Notes: generated from the sequence alone by a model not told the origin. A stretch of DNA of 64,000 nucleotides from an uncultured Corynebacterium sp. (GCF_943914615.1 NZ_CALUCS010000002.1:62001-126000); one strand, 5' to 3'. Shown: positions 1 through 7,659, counted from the first letter of the stretch. A program made the numbers and translations.

Positions 1-277
1 GAGAACGGATCACCTGGAAGATGCGACGGGAGGCGGCCACGTAAACCTCCTTGCGCGGCCGGACCACCACGGCGCGGTTGTCGCACAGGCGGACGGCCTG
101 CCCCATCGGCATCGCCGAACGCGCGCCGAAAGCCCGGGCTTCGTAGGAGGCACCGGCTACTACCCCACGGCCGCCCAGGCCGCCAACCAGCACCGGTCTA
201 TCGCGCAGGGTCGGCCGGGTGAGTTGCTCGACGGAAGCGAAGAACGCATCCATGTCGATGTGAGCCACCCAGCGCAT
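1..277 (-). CDS. dinB: DNA polymerase IV (Y-family), N-terminal part, cut by window edge
   Basis: This is an error-prone Y-family polymerase used for translesion synthesis. The visible 92 residues begin MRWVAHIDMDAFFASVEQ, which is the catalytic palm motif with the metal-binding Asp of the DMD segment and the conserved FF/SVE residues. LVGG and ASYEARAFG follow, both typical of the family. The start codon lies 23 bases after the ileS stop, so the gene probably shares the ileS transcript. The remainder, including the little-finger domain and any beta-clamp motif, lies outside the window. Confidence 0.93.
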   Translation of the reverse strand, partial: MRWVAHIDMDAFFASVEQLTRPTLRDRPVLVGGLGGRGVVAGASYEARAFGARSAMPMGQAVRLCDNRAVVVRPRKEVYVAASRRIFQVIRS

Positions 278-300
278 GCGCGTACCCTGCGGGTCTTTCT

Positions 301-3300
301 TTAGGACGCCACCGCGATGTCAGCCGAGCAGCCGTCGGCGACGTCGTGGCTGAGCTGCTCACCGACGACAACCTTCACGTCCGTGGCCAGCACTTCCTTG
401 GCGATCGCGTCCGCGTGAGTGCGCGCCCACTCTTCCTTGTCCGCGGGCACGGAAAGGGTCAGGTGGATCCGGTCGGTGATCTGCAGGTCGGCAGCCTTGC
501 GGGCCTCCTGCAGGCCGCGCACGCGGTCGGCGGCCCAGCCCTCGGCCTCCAGTTCCGGGGTGGTCTGGGTCTCCAGCACCACCAGGCCGTCCTGACCCGA
601 AACCTCAGCCGTGTGCTCCGGCTCAGCGGCCACAAGCTTGCGGGTAAACTCGCCGTCCTGCAGCTCGATACCGTCGGCGGTGACTACGCCCGCGTCGTCG
701 ACGGTGTAGTTTCCGGACTTCACTGCCTTGATGACGCGCTGGACGTCCTTGCCCAGGCGCGGGCCAGCCACACGAGCGTTCACCACAACCTCGAAGCCGC
801 CGACCTGGGCGACGTCCTCGGTCAGCTCGACCTGCTTGACGTTCACCTCGTCGGCGATGATCTTCGTGAAGCCCTCCAGCGCGCTGGCGTTCGGCAGCGC
901 GACGGTTAGCTTCGGCAGCGGCAGGCGGTTGCGCAGCTTATGAGCCTTACGCAGGGAGCTCGTGGCGGAGCTTACGGCGCGCACGGCATCCATGGCGGCG
1001 ACCAGCTCCGCGTCGGCGGGCAGGTTCTCGGCCTTCGGGAAGTCCGCCAGGTGCACGGAGCGCTCGCCGGTCAGACCGCGCCAGATCACCTCGGTGGTCA
1101 TCGGCAGCAGCGGTGCGGCAGCGCGGCACAGAGTCTCCAGCACCGTGTACAGGGTGTTGAAGGCCTCGGGGTGGACGGCGTCGCCCGCCCAGAAGCGGTC
1201 GCGGGAGCGGCGGACGTACCAGTTGGTCAGCGCGTCGCAGAACCAACGGACCTCGTCGCAGGCGGTGGCGATGTCCGTGTTGTTCAGAGCATCGGTCACG
1301 CCCTGCACCGTGTCGCGCAGCTTCGCCAGGATGTAGCGGTCCAGCACGTTGGTGGAGGACGTATCGTACTGCGCGGGCTGGGAGGCGTAGAGGCGCAGGA
1401 AGGAGTACGCATTCCACATGGGCAGCATGGCCTGGCGTACGCCCTCGCGGATGCCCTGCTCGGTGACGATCAGGTTGCCCCCGCGCAGGATCGGCGAACT
1501 CATCAGGAACCAGCGCATGGCGTCGGAGCCGTCGCGGTCGAAGACCTCGTTGACGTTCGGGTAGTTGCCCTTGGACTTACTCATCTTCAGACCGTCATCG
1601 CCCAGCACGATGCCGTGAGCCACGACCTTCTTGAAGGCCGGGCGGTCGAACAGCGCGGTGGACAGAACGTGCATGGTGTAGAACCAGCCACGGGTCTGGC
1701 CGGAGTACTCCACAATGAAGTCCGCCGGGGAGTGGGTATCGAACCACTCCTTGTTCTCGAACGGGTAGTGCTTCTGCGCAAACGGCATGGAGCCGGACTC
1801 GAACCAGCAGTCCAGCACCTCCGGCACGCGGCGCATGGTGGACTTGCCCGTCGGATCATCCGGGTTCGGGCGGGTCAGCTCATCAATGTCCGGGCGGTGC
1901 AGAGAGGCCGGCTTGCGACCGAAGTCTCGCTCCAGCTCCTCTAGGGAGCCGTAGACATCCATGCGCGGGTACTCCTCGGAGTCGGAGACCCACACCGGGA
2001 TCGGCGCGCCCCAGTAGCGGTTGCGCGAGATGTTCCAGTCGCGCGCACCCTCCAGCCACTTGCCGAATTGCCCGTCGCGGATGTGGGAGGGCATCCACTC
2101 GATCTGCTCGTGGTTCAGCTCCACCATGCGATCGCGGAACTTCGTCACAGCCACGAACCAGGATGGCAGAGCCATGTAGATCAGCGGCTCGCCGGAGCGC
2201 CAGGAGTGCGGGTAGGAGTGCTCGATCGTCTGGTGGCGCAGCACGCGGCCCGCGGCCTTCAGATCCTTGATGATCGCCTTGTTCGCGTCGAAGACCAGCT
2301 GCCCCTCGTAGTCGGGCGCCAGGGAGGTGAACTTGCCGTCCATGTCCACCGGGATCTCCAGATCGATTCCCGCTGCCTCACAAGTGAACATATCGTCCTC
2401 ACCGAAGGCCGGAGCTTGGTGAACCACGCCCGTACCGTCAGCGGTGGTGACGTAGTCGGCGCACAGCACGCGGAAAGCACCCGCCTTGAACTGGCTGCCC
2501 TCGCTTCCCTCGCCGGCGCCGGACTTCTCGCCCGCACGCTCGGCGAAGTACCCGAACAGCGGCTCGTAGGTCATTCCCTCCAGCTCAGCACCCGTGAAGG
2601 TTGCCAGAACCTCGGCGTTCTCCCCCAACTCCTTGGCATATGCACCACGCAGGTCGTCAGCCAGCACCACGGTCTTGCCGTGCATGCCCTCTGCGCCGTC
2701 GGCACCGATGGCGTCATCACCAATCCGCACCGCAGCGTAGGTCACCTCGGGGTGGACCGCCAGGGCGAGGTTCGCCGGCGTGGTCCACGGGGTGGTCGTC
2801 CAGCCGATAAACGCGGCATCGGCGAGCTCCGGGTGCTCAGCCAGGGTCTTCACAGAGGCAGTGTCCTCGGTCGCGCCGGTGATCGGGAAGGTCACCGTGA
2901 TGGTCGGATCCTGGCGCATCTTGTAGGAATCATCCAGGCGGGTTTCCTGGTTGGACAGCGGCGTGTGCTCCGCCCAGGAGTACGGCAGAACGCGGAAGCC
3001 CTGGTAGATCAGACCCTTGTCATAAAGAGCCTTGAAGGCCCACATGACGGACTCCATGAAGCCCGGGTCCATCGTCTTGTAGCCGTTGTCGAAGTCCACC
3101 CAGCGCGCCTGGCGGGTGACGTATTCCTTCCACTCGTCCGTGTAGCGCAGCACCGAGGTCGCGCAGTACTCGTTGAAGGAACGCATGCCCATCTCTTCGA
3201 TGCCGGCGCGGTCCTTGATGCCCAGCTGCTTCTCCGCCTCCAGCTCGGCGGGCAGGCCGTGGCAGTCCCAGCCGAAGACGCGGGCGACCTTCTTACCCTG

Positions 3301-3561
3301 CATGGTCTGGTAGCGCGGGACGATGTCCTTGACGTAGCCCGTCAGCAGGTGGCCGTAGTGCGGCAGGCCGTTGGCGAAGGGAGGGCCGTCGTAAAAAACA
3401 TATTCCTCGTTGCCCTCGCGGGAGTTAACGGATTCGTTGAAGGTGCCGTCCTTCTCCCAGTACTTCAGCACGTTCTCTTCGAGTGCAGGGAAGGCGGTCG
3501 AACCGCCATTGGACATATCGACGCGCGGGTAGGCGCCGCCTGCTGGGGTTGCTTCGCTCAT
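301..3561 (-). CDS. ileS: Isoleucyl-tRNA synthetase
   Basis: This cytoplasmic class I synthetase charges tRNA-Ile. The 1086-residue protein has the HIGH-type motif as HYGH at about residues 68-71 and KMSKS at about 658-662, with an editing domain (CP1) between them. The anticodon-binding segment contains NWYVRRSRDRFW, typical of the large eukaryote-like IleS subgroup. I see no C-terminal four-Cys zinc knuckle of the E. coli type. The reading frame starts at ATG, and a T-box leader lies just upstream, so expression should respond to uncharged tRNA-Ile. dinB follows within 25 bases. A glycine/serine/glutamate-rich insertion near residues 350-365 is probably a surface loop. Confidence 0.97.
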   Translation of the reverse strand: MSEATPAGGAYPRVDMSNGGSTAFPALEENVLKYWEKDGTFNESVNSREGNEEYVFYDGPPFANGLPHYGHLLTGYVKDIVPRYQTMQGKKVARVFGWDCHGLPAELEAEKQLGIKDRAGIEEMGMRSFNEYCATSVLRYTDEWKEYVTRQARWVDFDNGYKTMDPGFMESVMWAFKALYDKGLIYQGFRVLPYSWAEHTPLSNQETRLDDSYKMRQDPTITVTFPITGATEDTASVKTLAEHPELADAAFIGWTTTPWTTPANLALAVHPEVTYAAVRIGDDAIGADGAEGMHGKTVVLADDLRGAYAKELGENAEVLATFTGAELEGMTYEPLFGYFAERAGEKSGAGEGSEGSQFKAGAFRVLCADYVTTADGTGVVHQAPAFGEDDMFTCEAAGIDLEIPVDMDGKFTSLAPDYEGQLVFDANKAIIKDLKAAGRVLRHQTIEHSYPHSWRSGEPLIYMALPSWFVAVTKFRDRMVELNHEQIEWMPSHIRDGQFGKWLEGARDWNISRNRYWGAPIPVWVSDSEEYPRMDVYGSLEELERDFGRKPASLHRPDIDELTRPNPDDPTGKSTMRRVPEVLDCWFESGSMPFAQKHYPFENKEWFDTHSPADFIVEYSGQTRGWFYTMHVLSTALFDRPAFKKVVAHGIVLGDDGLKMSKSKGNYPNVNEVFDRDGSDAMRWFLMSSPILRGGNLIVTEQGIREGVRQAMLPMWNAYSFLRLYASQPAQYDTSSTNVLDRYILAKLRDTVQGVTDALNNTDIATACDEVRWFCDALTNWYVRRSRDRFWAGDAVHPEAFNTLYTVLETLCRAAAPLLPMTTEVIWRGLTGERSVHLADFPKAENLPADAELVAAMDAVRAVSSATSSLRKAHKLRNRLPLPKLTVALPNASALEGFTKIIADEVNVKQVELTEDVAQVGGFEVVVNARVAGPRLGKDVQRVIKAVKSGNYTVDDAGVVTADGIELQDGEFTRKLVAAEPEHTAEVSGQDGLVVLETQTTPELEAEGWAADRVRGLQEARKAADLQITDRIHLTLSVPADKEEWARTHADAIAKEVLATDVKVVVGEQLSHDVADGCSADIAVAS

Positions 3562-3654
3562 GGTGTGGTACCTGTTTCTTCGCTCTTTTTAGTGACGCCC
3601 ACAGTTTCACTGTCGGCGGTGTTCTCGCTAAAAAACAGGGACGCATCGGCTAGA

Positions 3655-3835
3655 AACGCCTTGCGCGGTACCACCCTGATTGGCGTAATTCGTGATACGC
3701 CCTCTTCGTCTCTTACGGCGATAACGTGCCGCGACTCCGCCTGGGTCTAATAAGCGCCCACCCCAACTCTCGCTGGTGGGTGCGGACACCGTTCTTCCAG
3801 GAACGCTCCCCGGTGATGGCCGGATCGACGCGTGT
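3655..3835 (-). promoter_or_regulatory. T-box leader (translational, isoleucine-specific) of ileS
   Basis: Read on the minus strand, the leader carries the T-box core GGTGGTACCGCG at 3675-3664. The specifier is ATC (Ile) at 3817-3815, within GGCCATCACCGGGGAG. A GC-rich helix with CCCACC and GGGTGGG arms lies between them. This matches the known actinobacterial ileS T-boxes, which have a short stem I and control translation rather than termination. No U-run terminator is visible before the start codon. The bulge sequence GTGGTACC (3674-3667) is complementary to GGTACCAC (3572-3565) three bases before the ileS ATG, a plausible sequestering partner. Confidence 0.9.
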
Positions 3836-3912
3836 TTTTGAAGGATATTCAGTTACGGCTCCAACCCTACACTGCCGTGTGCAGGATAAGAGCCTTAGCC
3901 CTTAGCGAGCCT

Positions 3913-4071
3913 TTAGCGCTTGCGATGGCGGATCAGATCGTAGACAAACAATGCCACGCCGATCAGGGCTACGGTCACGCAGATCCAGGCCCAGGTGGTG
4001 GATCCGACAGCGAGGCTAACGACAAGGGCCGCAAAGCCGAGAACCGCCAGGAGGATCGCTGCAGCGAGCAT
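3913..4071 (-). CDS. Small two-helix membrane protein, function unknown
   Basis: The gene encodes 52 residues, starting MLAAAILLAVLGFAAL and ending in a basic IRHRKR tail. Two hydrophobic segments at about residues 2-22 and 27-45 should each span the membrane, leaving the basic end in the cytoplasm. The start is set by a good Shine-Dalgarno, AGGAGG, eleven bases upstream. It sits between wag31 and the ileS T-box, where other corynebacteria also carry a tiny membrane-protein gene. Its position 3' of wag31 (78 bases) suggests co-transcription with that polar-growth gene. The function is not known. Confidence 0.75.
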   Translation of the reverse strand: MLAAAILLAVLGFAALVVSLAVGSTTWAWICVTVALIGVALFVYDLIRHRKR

Positions 4072-4148
4072 CGTTACTGTTTCCTCCTGGCGGTCGGTAG
4101 TGACCGGTCATAACCGGCCGTGGCCAATTTCTAAGGCGCGGGGGGCTA

Positions 4149-5315
4149 CTAGTTGTTTTCGCCCTCGACCTCGATGGAGCCGGCCGGTGCGGCGGTGCCG
4201 CGGCTGTTCAGCTCCTCCAGCTGAGACTCCAGGAAGGTCTTCAGGCGGGTGCGGTACTCGCGCTCGTAGGTGCGCAGCTCCTCGATGCGTGCCTCGAGGG
4301 TGGTCTGCTGCTTCTTCACCGTGTTCATGATCTCGGTGTGCTTGCGCTCTGCATCTTCCTGCAGGGCGTTTGCCTTCTCCTGTGCGGAGCGGATCTGCGC
4401 CTGGGACTGAGCAGTAGCGTCGGAGATCATGACCTCGGACTTCTGCTTTGCGTCTGCCAGCTGTGCGTTGGACTTCTCCTCCGCGTCTGCCAGCATCTTC
4501 TCGGAGCGGGTCTTCGCATCCGCCAGCTGAGCCTCGGCGCGCTTCTGTGCGTCCGCCAGGGTGTTCTTGGAGCTGCTGTCGGCGTCGTCGATGGTCTTCT
4601 TCGCGGTGGCGCGAGCCTCTTCCAGCATGGTGTTGGACTCTGCCTTCGCGTCACCGGTCAGGCGGTCTGCCATCTCCTGCGCCAGAGACAGCACGCGGGC
4701 TGCCTGCATGTGGGTCTCGGCGGTTGCGACGCCGGACTTGCCGTCGCCGGATGCAGCCGGAGCGGCAGCAGCTGCGGAAGCTGCGGAAGCCTGGGCCGGA
4801 GCCTGCTTCTTGGCATCCTCAGCAGCCTTCTCTGCCTTAGCGGCGCGATCCTCAGCGGCCTTCAGCTTGGCCTCGTAGTCAGCCTTGACCTTCTTCTCGA
4901 TCTCGGCGACGTTTGCCTGGGAAGCGGCCTGCGGCTGCGCCTTGCCCTGCTCTGCCTGAACCTCGGCGCGAACGTCCTTGCGAGCCTGCTCCAGCTTCGC
5001 GGAGTACTCGGACTCGAACTTGCCACGCAGGTCGGACTCAATCTGGCGACGCAGTGCAGCCTCGTCAACCTGGGAAGCGCCAGCAGCGCCCGCCACCCCG
5101 GCACCTGCCGCTCCGGCGCCAGCAGCACCGTTAGCGGAGCCGGACTCCAGCTGCTCGACCTTCAGCTTGAGGTCGGAGTTTTCGTCCTGCAGTTCCGCAA
5201 GAGTGTCCTCCACGAGATCCAGGAACTGGTCGACCTCGTCCTCGTTGTAACCACGCTTGCCGATCGGCGGCTTGCTAAAAGCTACGTTGTGCACATCAGC
5301 CGGAGTGAGTGGCAT
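4149..5315 (-). CDS. wag31: DivIVA / Wag31 polar growth organiser
   Basis: Wag31 is a cytoplasmic scaffold that binds negatively curved membrane at cell poles and recruits the apical cell-wall machinery in Corynebacteriales. The 388-residue protein opens with the DivIVA lipid-binding domain, including FSKPPIGKRGYNEDEVDQFLD (residues about 14-34), with the conserved RGY and DEVD. An Ala/Gly-rich linker is followed by long coiled coil. Residues about 235-315 contain repeats of the form AQLADAK/AEEKS. The protein is longer than mycobacterial Wag31, mainly through Ala/Lys/Glu-rich linkers. It is essential in relatives. A 588-base upstream region carries promoters and repeats, described separately. 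Confidence 0.96.
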   Translation of the reverse strand: MPLTPADVHNVAFSKPPIGKRGYNEDEVDQFLDLVEDTLAELQDENSDLKLKVEQLESGSANGAAGAGAAGAGVAGAAGASQVDEAALRRQIESDLRGKFESEYSAKLEQARKDVRAEVQAEQGKAQPQAASQANVAEIEKKVKADYEAKLKAAEDRAAKAEKAAEDAKKQAPAQASAASAAAAAPAASGDGKSGVATAETHMQAARVLSLAQEMADRLTGDAKAESNTMLEEARATAKKTIDDADSSSKNTLADAQKRAEAQLADAKTRSEKMLADAEEKSNAQLADAKQKSEVMISDATAQSQAQIRSAQEKANALQEDAERKHTEIMNTVKKQQTTLEARIEELRTYEREYRTRLKTFLESQLEELNSRGTAAPAGSIEVEGENN

Positions 5316-5406
5316 AGGTTGTCCCTTTCCCTTTCGGATTGCCTCAAAGTGCTAGAAGGCGTTCGCAACAGTAATGAACTATTGATGGTTTATGAAACAG
5401 CTACAA

Positions 5407-5437
5407 AGCATACCAGCATTAGCTAGTTCAGTCTCAA
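5407..5437 (-). promoter_or_regulatory. Possible proximal wag31 promoter
   Basis: On the minus strand TTGAGA (5437-5432) is followed after 19 bases by TATGCT (5412-5407), which fits the corynebacterial TANNNT -10. It would start an mRNA with a leader of about 85 bases before the wag31 ATG. The spacing is long, so this is weaker than the distal promoter. Confidence 0.35.
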
Positions 5438-5521
5438 GTTTAGATCGAGATTGACTGTATAGCACCGTACAGCTCAGCCTCAACAGTAATTTAATACAGC
5501 CACATACTCACCACAGACTGA

Positions 5522-5545
5522 TTCTCACCCCCTGGTTTCACCCCC
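5522..5545. repeat. C-rich tandem element, copy 1 (wag31 upstream region)
   Basis: On the plus strand this reads TTCTCACCCCC, four variable bases, then TTCACCCCC. It contains two direct nine-base units at a 13-base period. A near-identical 24-base element with the same internal spacing recurs at 5783-5806. Both lie between yggT and wag31 and both are followed by an AT-rich tract. The pattern looks like a tandem site for a DNA-binding protein, but I do not recognise the regulator. Confidence 0.6.
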
Positions 5546-5628
5546 ATAAAATTTTTTCCGCCTATTCGGCCGGAACACGTAACGCTAGAAACGCGCCAAC
5601 GATGTAACAGGTGAAGGAAATGAGAAAA

Positions 5629-5667
5629 CCGCCACCGGTCAAGACCCACATTCTCGACCGGCAGCGG
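5629..5667 (-). repeat. Hairpin in wag31 leader
   Basis: Arms CCGC and CCGGTC pair with GACCGG and GCGG across a symmetric two-by-two internal loop, closing a 15-base loop. It lies downstream of the distal wag31 promoter, so it would form in the long 5' leader RNA. There is no U-run after it, so it is not a standard terminator. Confidence 0.5.
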
Positions 5668-5727
5668 CTTCCGTCACTACACACGACATCTCCGCAGCCT
5701 CACTCACTTACCGCGAAGATGTCTCCA

Positions 5728-5756
5728 ATTCTAGCCCTGTGAACGGATATTCACAA
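5728..5756 (-). promoter_or_regulatory. Probable distal wag31 promoter
   Basis: TTGTGA (5756-5751) and TAGAAT (5733-5728) are separated by exactly 17 bases on the minus strand, a good match to the housekeeping promoter of Corynebacterium. Initiation here would give a leader of roughly 400 bases before wag31. The right half of an 11-bp inverted repeat (5742-5776) falls between the -35 and -10. Confidence 0.6.
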
Positions 5757-5776
5757 CAGCTTGCTGAATATCCGTT
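5742..5776. promoter_or_regulatory. Perfect 11-bp inverted repeat, candidate operator
   Basis: AACGGATATTC (5742-5752) and GAATATCCGTT (5766-5776) are perfect inverted copies separated by 13 bases. One arm sits inside the spacer of the distal wag31 promoter and the other lies just upstream of the -35. The arms are AT-rich and no T-run follows, so a protein-binding site is more likely than a terminator. The regulator is unknown. Confidence 0.55.
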
Positions 5777-5782
5777 TCATTC

Positions 5783-5806
5783 TTCTCCCCCCCGACCTTC
5801 ACCCCC
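5783..5806. repeat. C-rich tandem element, copy 2 (wag31 upstream region)
   Basis: TTCTCCCCCCC, four bases, then TTCACCCCC on the plus strand. It differs from copy 1 (5522-5545) by one base outside the four-base spacer. It lies just upstream of the 11-bp inverted repeat and the distal promoter. Confidence 0.6.
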
Positions 5807-5842
5807 TTAGTTTTATGGGCTTAAAGATGCGCTGATATCGGC

Positions 5843-5865
5843 CTCGCTAGTGAACTACTAGCGAG
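5843..5865. terminator. Inverted repeat after yggT, possible transcript end
   Basis: CTCGCTAGT and ACTAGCGAG form a perfect 9-bp stem with a 5-base loop, 39 bases after the yggT stop. TTTT follows on the plus strand, not on the minus strand where yggT lies, so it is not a classical terminator for yggT. It could stabilise the 3' end of the transcript. Confidence 0.4.
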
Positions 5866-5903
5866 TTTTCGCCCGAAAATTGTCCCCAAGGTTTCTCGCT
5901 CAG

Positions 5904-6194
5904 TTAGCGAACAAGTGCCCCCAAGAGCATGCTCAACAACTGCAGCCCGAAGAACAAAACCAGCACGGAGACATCCAGCCCCACGCCCCCGAGCTGAACC
6001 GGCGGAATCAACTTTCGCAGCGCCTTTACCGGTGGATCTGTAACGACAAACAGCGGCTCGGCCACAATGCTGAACCAGCGCTGCGGGCGCCAGTTACGGG
6101 AAAAGGACTGAATCATTTCGATAATGATGCGCAGGATCAGAATCAGAATGTAGAAGCGAATCAGCCACATCAACAGAAGCAGGATTTCGTTCAC
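5904..6194 (-). CDS. yggT: YggT-family membrane protein
   Basis: This 96-residue protein has two YggT-type hydrophobic blocks, at about residues 3-26 and 72-93. A conserved loop between them contains RNWRPQRWFSIVAEPLFVVTDPP, with the PxL...TDP signature. The family is near-universal next to sepF and divIVA in Gram-positive bacteria and is thought to act in membrane or division-site organisation, but its biochemistry is not settled. The start codon is GTG. It lies 63 bases after sepF on the same strand and is probably co-transcribed with it. Confidence 0.9.
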   Translation of the reverse strand: MNEILLLLMWLIRFYILILILRIIIEMIQSFSRNWRPQRWFSIVAEPLFVVTDPPVKALRKLIPPVQLGGVGLDVSVLVLFFGLQLLSMLLGALVR

Positions 6195-6257
6195 TTAAGA
6201 GCTCTCTTGGTTAACGACCTTATGTGTTAAAGACTTCTAAATCGGCTGGCGCGCAGA

Positions 6258-6836
6258 CTAGATAGTCTCCGCGATAGCATCCAGCTGATCCTGCGCCAGA
6301 GTTACGCCCTTCGGCAGCAAGATGAAGTTACGTACGCCCTTAAGCTTCTTCAGCTGCGCATCCAGACCACGGCTCAGACCAGCAGCGAAGTCCAGTACTC
6401 GCTTAGCTTCGCCCTTTTCCATCCCGCTGAGGGAGAATACGACGACCTCGCGAGCCTTGAGGTTGTCCACCAGCTCGCCGGCCTGAGTGTAGGAGCTTAG
6501 GGTGAAGGACACGAAGGCCGAGGGATCCTTCTCCTCCGCCGGAGCATCCGCGTAGGAGGAGGAATAGAGACTTCCGCCGCGGGAAGAGTAACGATCCTCT
6601 CGATCGCCCCGCTCTGCCCGGTCAGCGAAATCGGAACGGCCATAACGGTCGCCACGATCGCGCTCAGAACGGGAGCGGTAGGAAGGCTCGTGTGCATCAC
6701 GCTCAACACGGTCTGCGCGATCCGCACGGTCGCGCTCGCGGGAGCCGTAGCCGTCGCTGTAGTAATCCGTGTTGTAGGATTCCACGGGATCAAAACCGAA
6801 GAAGCGCTTGGTCTTGTCCATGAAGTTTTCTGACAT
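6258..6836 (-). CDS. sepF: SepF, FtsZ membrane anchor / cell division protein
   Basis: SepF tethers FtsZ to the membrane through an N-terminal amphipathic helix, and in Actinobacteria, which lack FtsA, it is the main anchor. The 192-residue protein has the helix (MSENFMDKTKRFFGF) at residues 1-15 and the C-terminal SepF fold from about residue 103 to the end. The conserved FSLSGMEKGEAKRVLDFAAGL segment is present. The linker at about residues 31-85 is extremely rich in Arg, Asp and Glu with RD/RE dipeptide repeats. The gene lies between yggS and yggT, as in other corynebacteria. Confidence 0.95.
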   Translation of the reverse strand: MSENFMDKTKRFFGFDPVESYNTDYYSDGYGSRERDRADRADRVERDAHEPSYRSRSERDRGDRYGRSDFADRAERGDREDRYSSRGGSLYSSSYADAPAEEKDPSAFVSFTLSSYTQAGELVDNLKAREVVVFSLSGMEKGEAKRVLDFAAGLSRGLDAQLKKLKGVRNFILLPKGVTLAQDQLDAIAETI

Positions 6837-6903
6837 TGGTCTGTAGGAACCTTCCGTTACTTGAATCTCTTAGCTTGTTAAGGGCGATATATAGCTATGT
6901 GGT

Positions 6904-7659
6904 TTAAAGTACTGGTCGCGCGCCCATGATGTCCGTACCGACACGCACCAGCGTGGAGCCTTCCGCGATGGCTATCTCCAGGTCACCGCTCATTCCCGCG
7001 GAGTACACGGGAGCGCCCGTCACGCGGTCAGTAATGCGCTCGACGAGCTGCCGACCGCGGGCGAACACGGTCGCGGGATCGGCGTCGAGCGGCGGTACCG
7101 TCATCACCCCGCGCAGCTCCAGGTTTTCGGCAGCGGCCGCGGCATCGGCCAGTTCGTCGATGTCCGCCTCCACTGCCCCACCACGCTGCGGGTCACCGTC
7201 GGCACTGAATTGCAGGAGTACCGGCAGGCGCCCACTTCGGTCGCCGCGCTCCAAGGCCAGCCCCGCGCCCCGGTCCAGCGCATGCAGCAGCTTCAGCGAG
7301 TCCACCGTGTGCACGGCAGCTGCCCACCGTGCAACGGAGTTCGCCTTCTTCGTCTGCACCTGCCCCACCATGTGAAACTGCAGACCTGTTGCTGCCAACT
7401 GTCCGTGTTTATCACGCGCTTCCTGTTCGCGGTTCTCGCCGACGGCGGTGACGCCCAGTTGCGTCAGCAGCTTCACATCCTCAGCAGGGTGGAACTTGGT
7501 AATGGGCAGAAGATCCGCTCCCCCGGCCACCGCAATCCGGCGCCTGATACGCGCCAGGTTCTCAGCAATCTCCTGCGCCCGTGGGCTAAGTTCCGCCGAG
7601 CCGCCGGGAAGGTCGTCGGGCACCTGGCCTTCGCTGTTCATGCTCTTCTGCTCCATCAT
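6904..7659 (-). CDS. yggS: YggS/PROSC-type pyridoxal phosphate homeostasis protein
   Basis: This is a PLP-binding, single-domain fold-type III protein that buffers free pyridoxal phosphate; no enzymatic activity is established for the family. Motifs include LLPITKFHPAEDV with the PLP Lys, GENREQEARDK, HMVGQVQTKK, and the phosphate-binding SAGMSGDLEIAIAEGSTLVRVG. The preferred start is ATG at 7659, which overlaps the pgeF stop as ATGA and implies translational coupling. An alternative ATG three codons upstream is also open. The encoded length is 251 residues, normal for the family. Confidence 0.93.
   Translation of the reverse strand: MMEQKSMNSEGQVPDDLPGGSAELSPRAQEIAENLARIRRRIAVAGGADLLPITKFHPAEDVKLLTQLGVTAVGENREQEARDKHGQLAATGLQFHMVGQVQTKKANSVARWAAAVHTVDSLKLLHALDRGAGLALERGDRSGRLPVLLQFSADGDPQRGGAVEADIDELADAAAAAENLELRGVMTVPPLDADPATVFARGRQLVERITDRVTGAPVYSAGMSGDLEIAIAEGSTLVRVGTDIMGARPVL

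Noticed and set aside
2068..3750. 560-codon plus-strand frame opposite ileS
   Set aside because: It is antisense to a clear ileS gene, has His/Gln/Val-biased shadow composition and no family motif.
5521..5810. 6C-type small RNA suggested by the runs of C
   Set aside because: The C runs lie in a tandem direct-repeat layout, not in the loops of two hairpins as required for 6C RNA.
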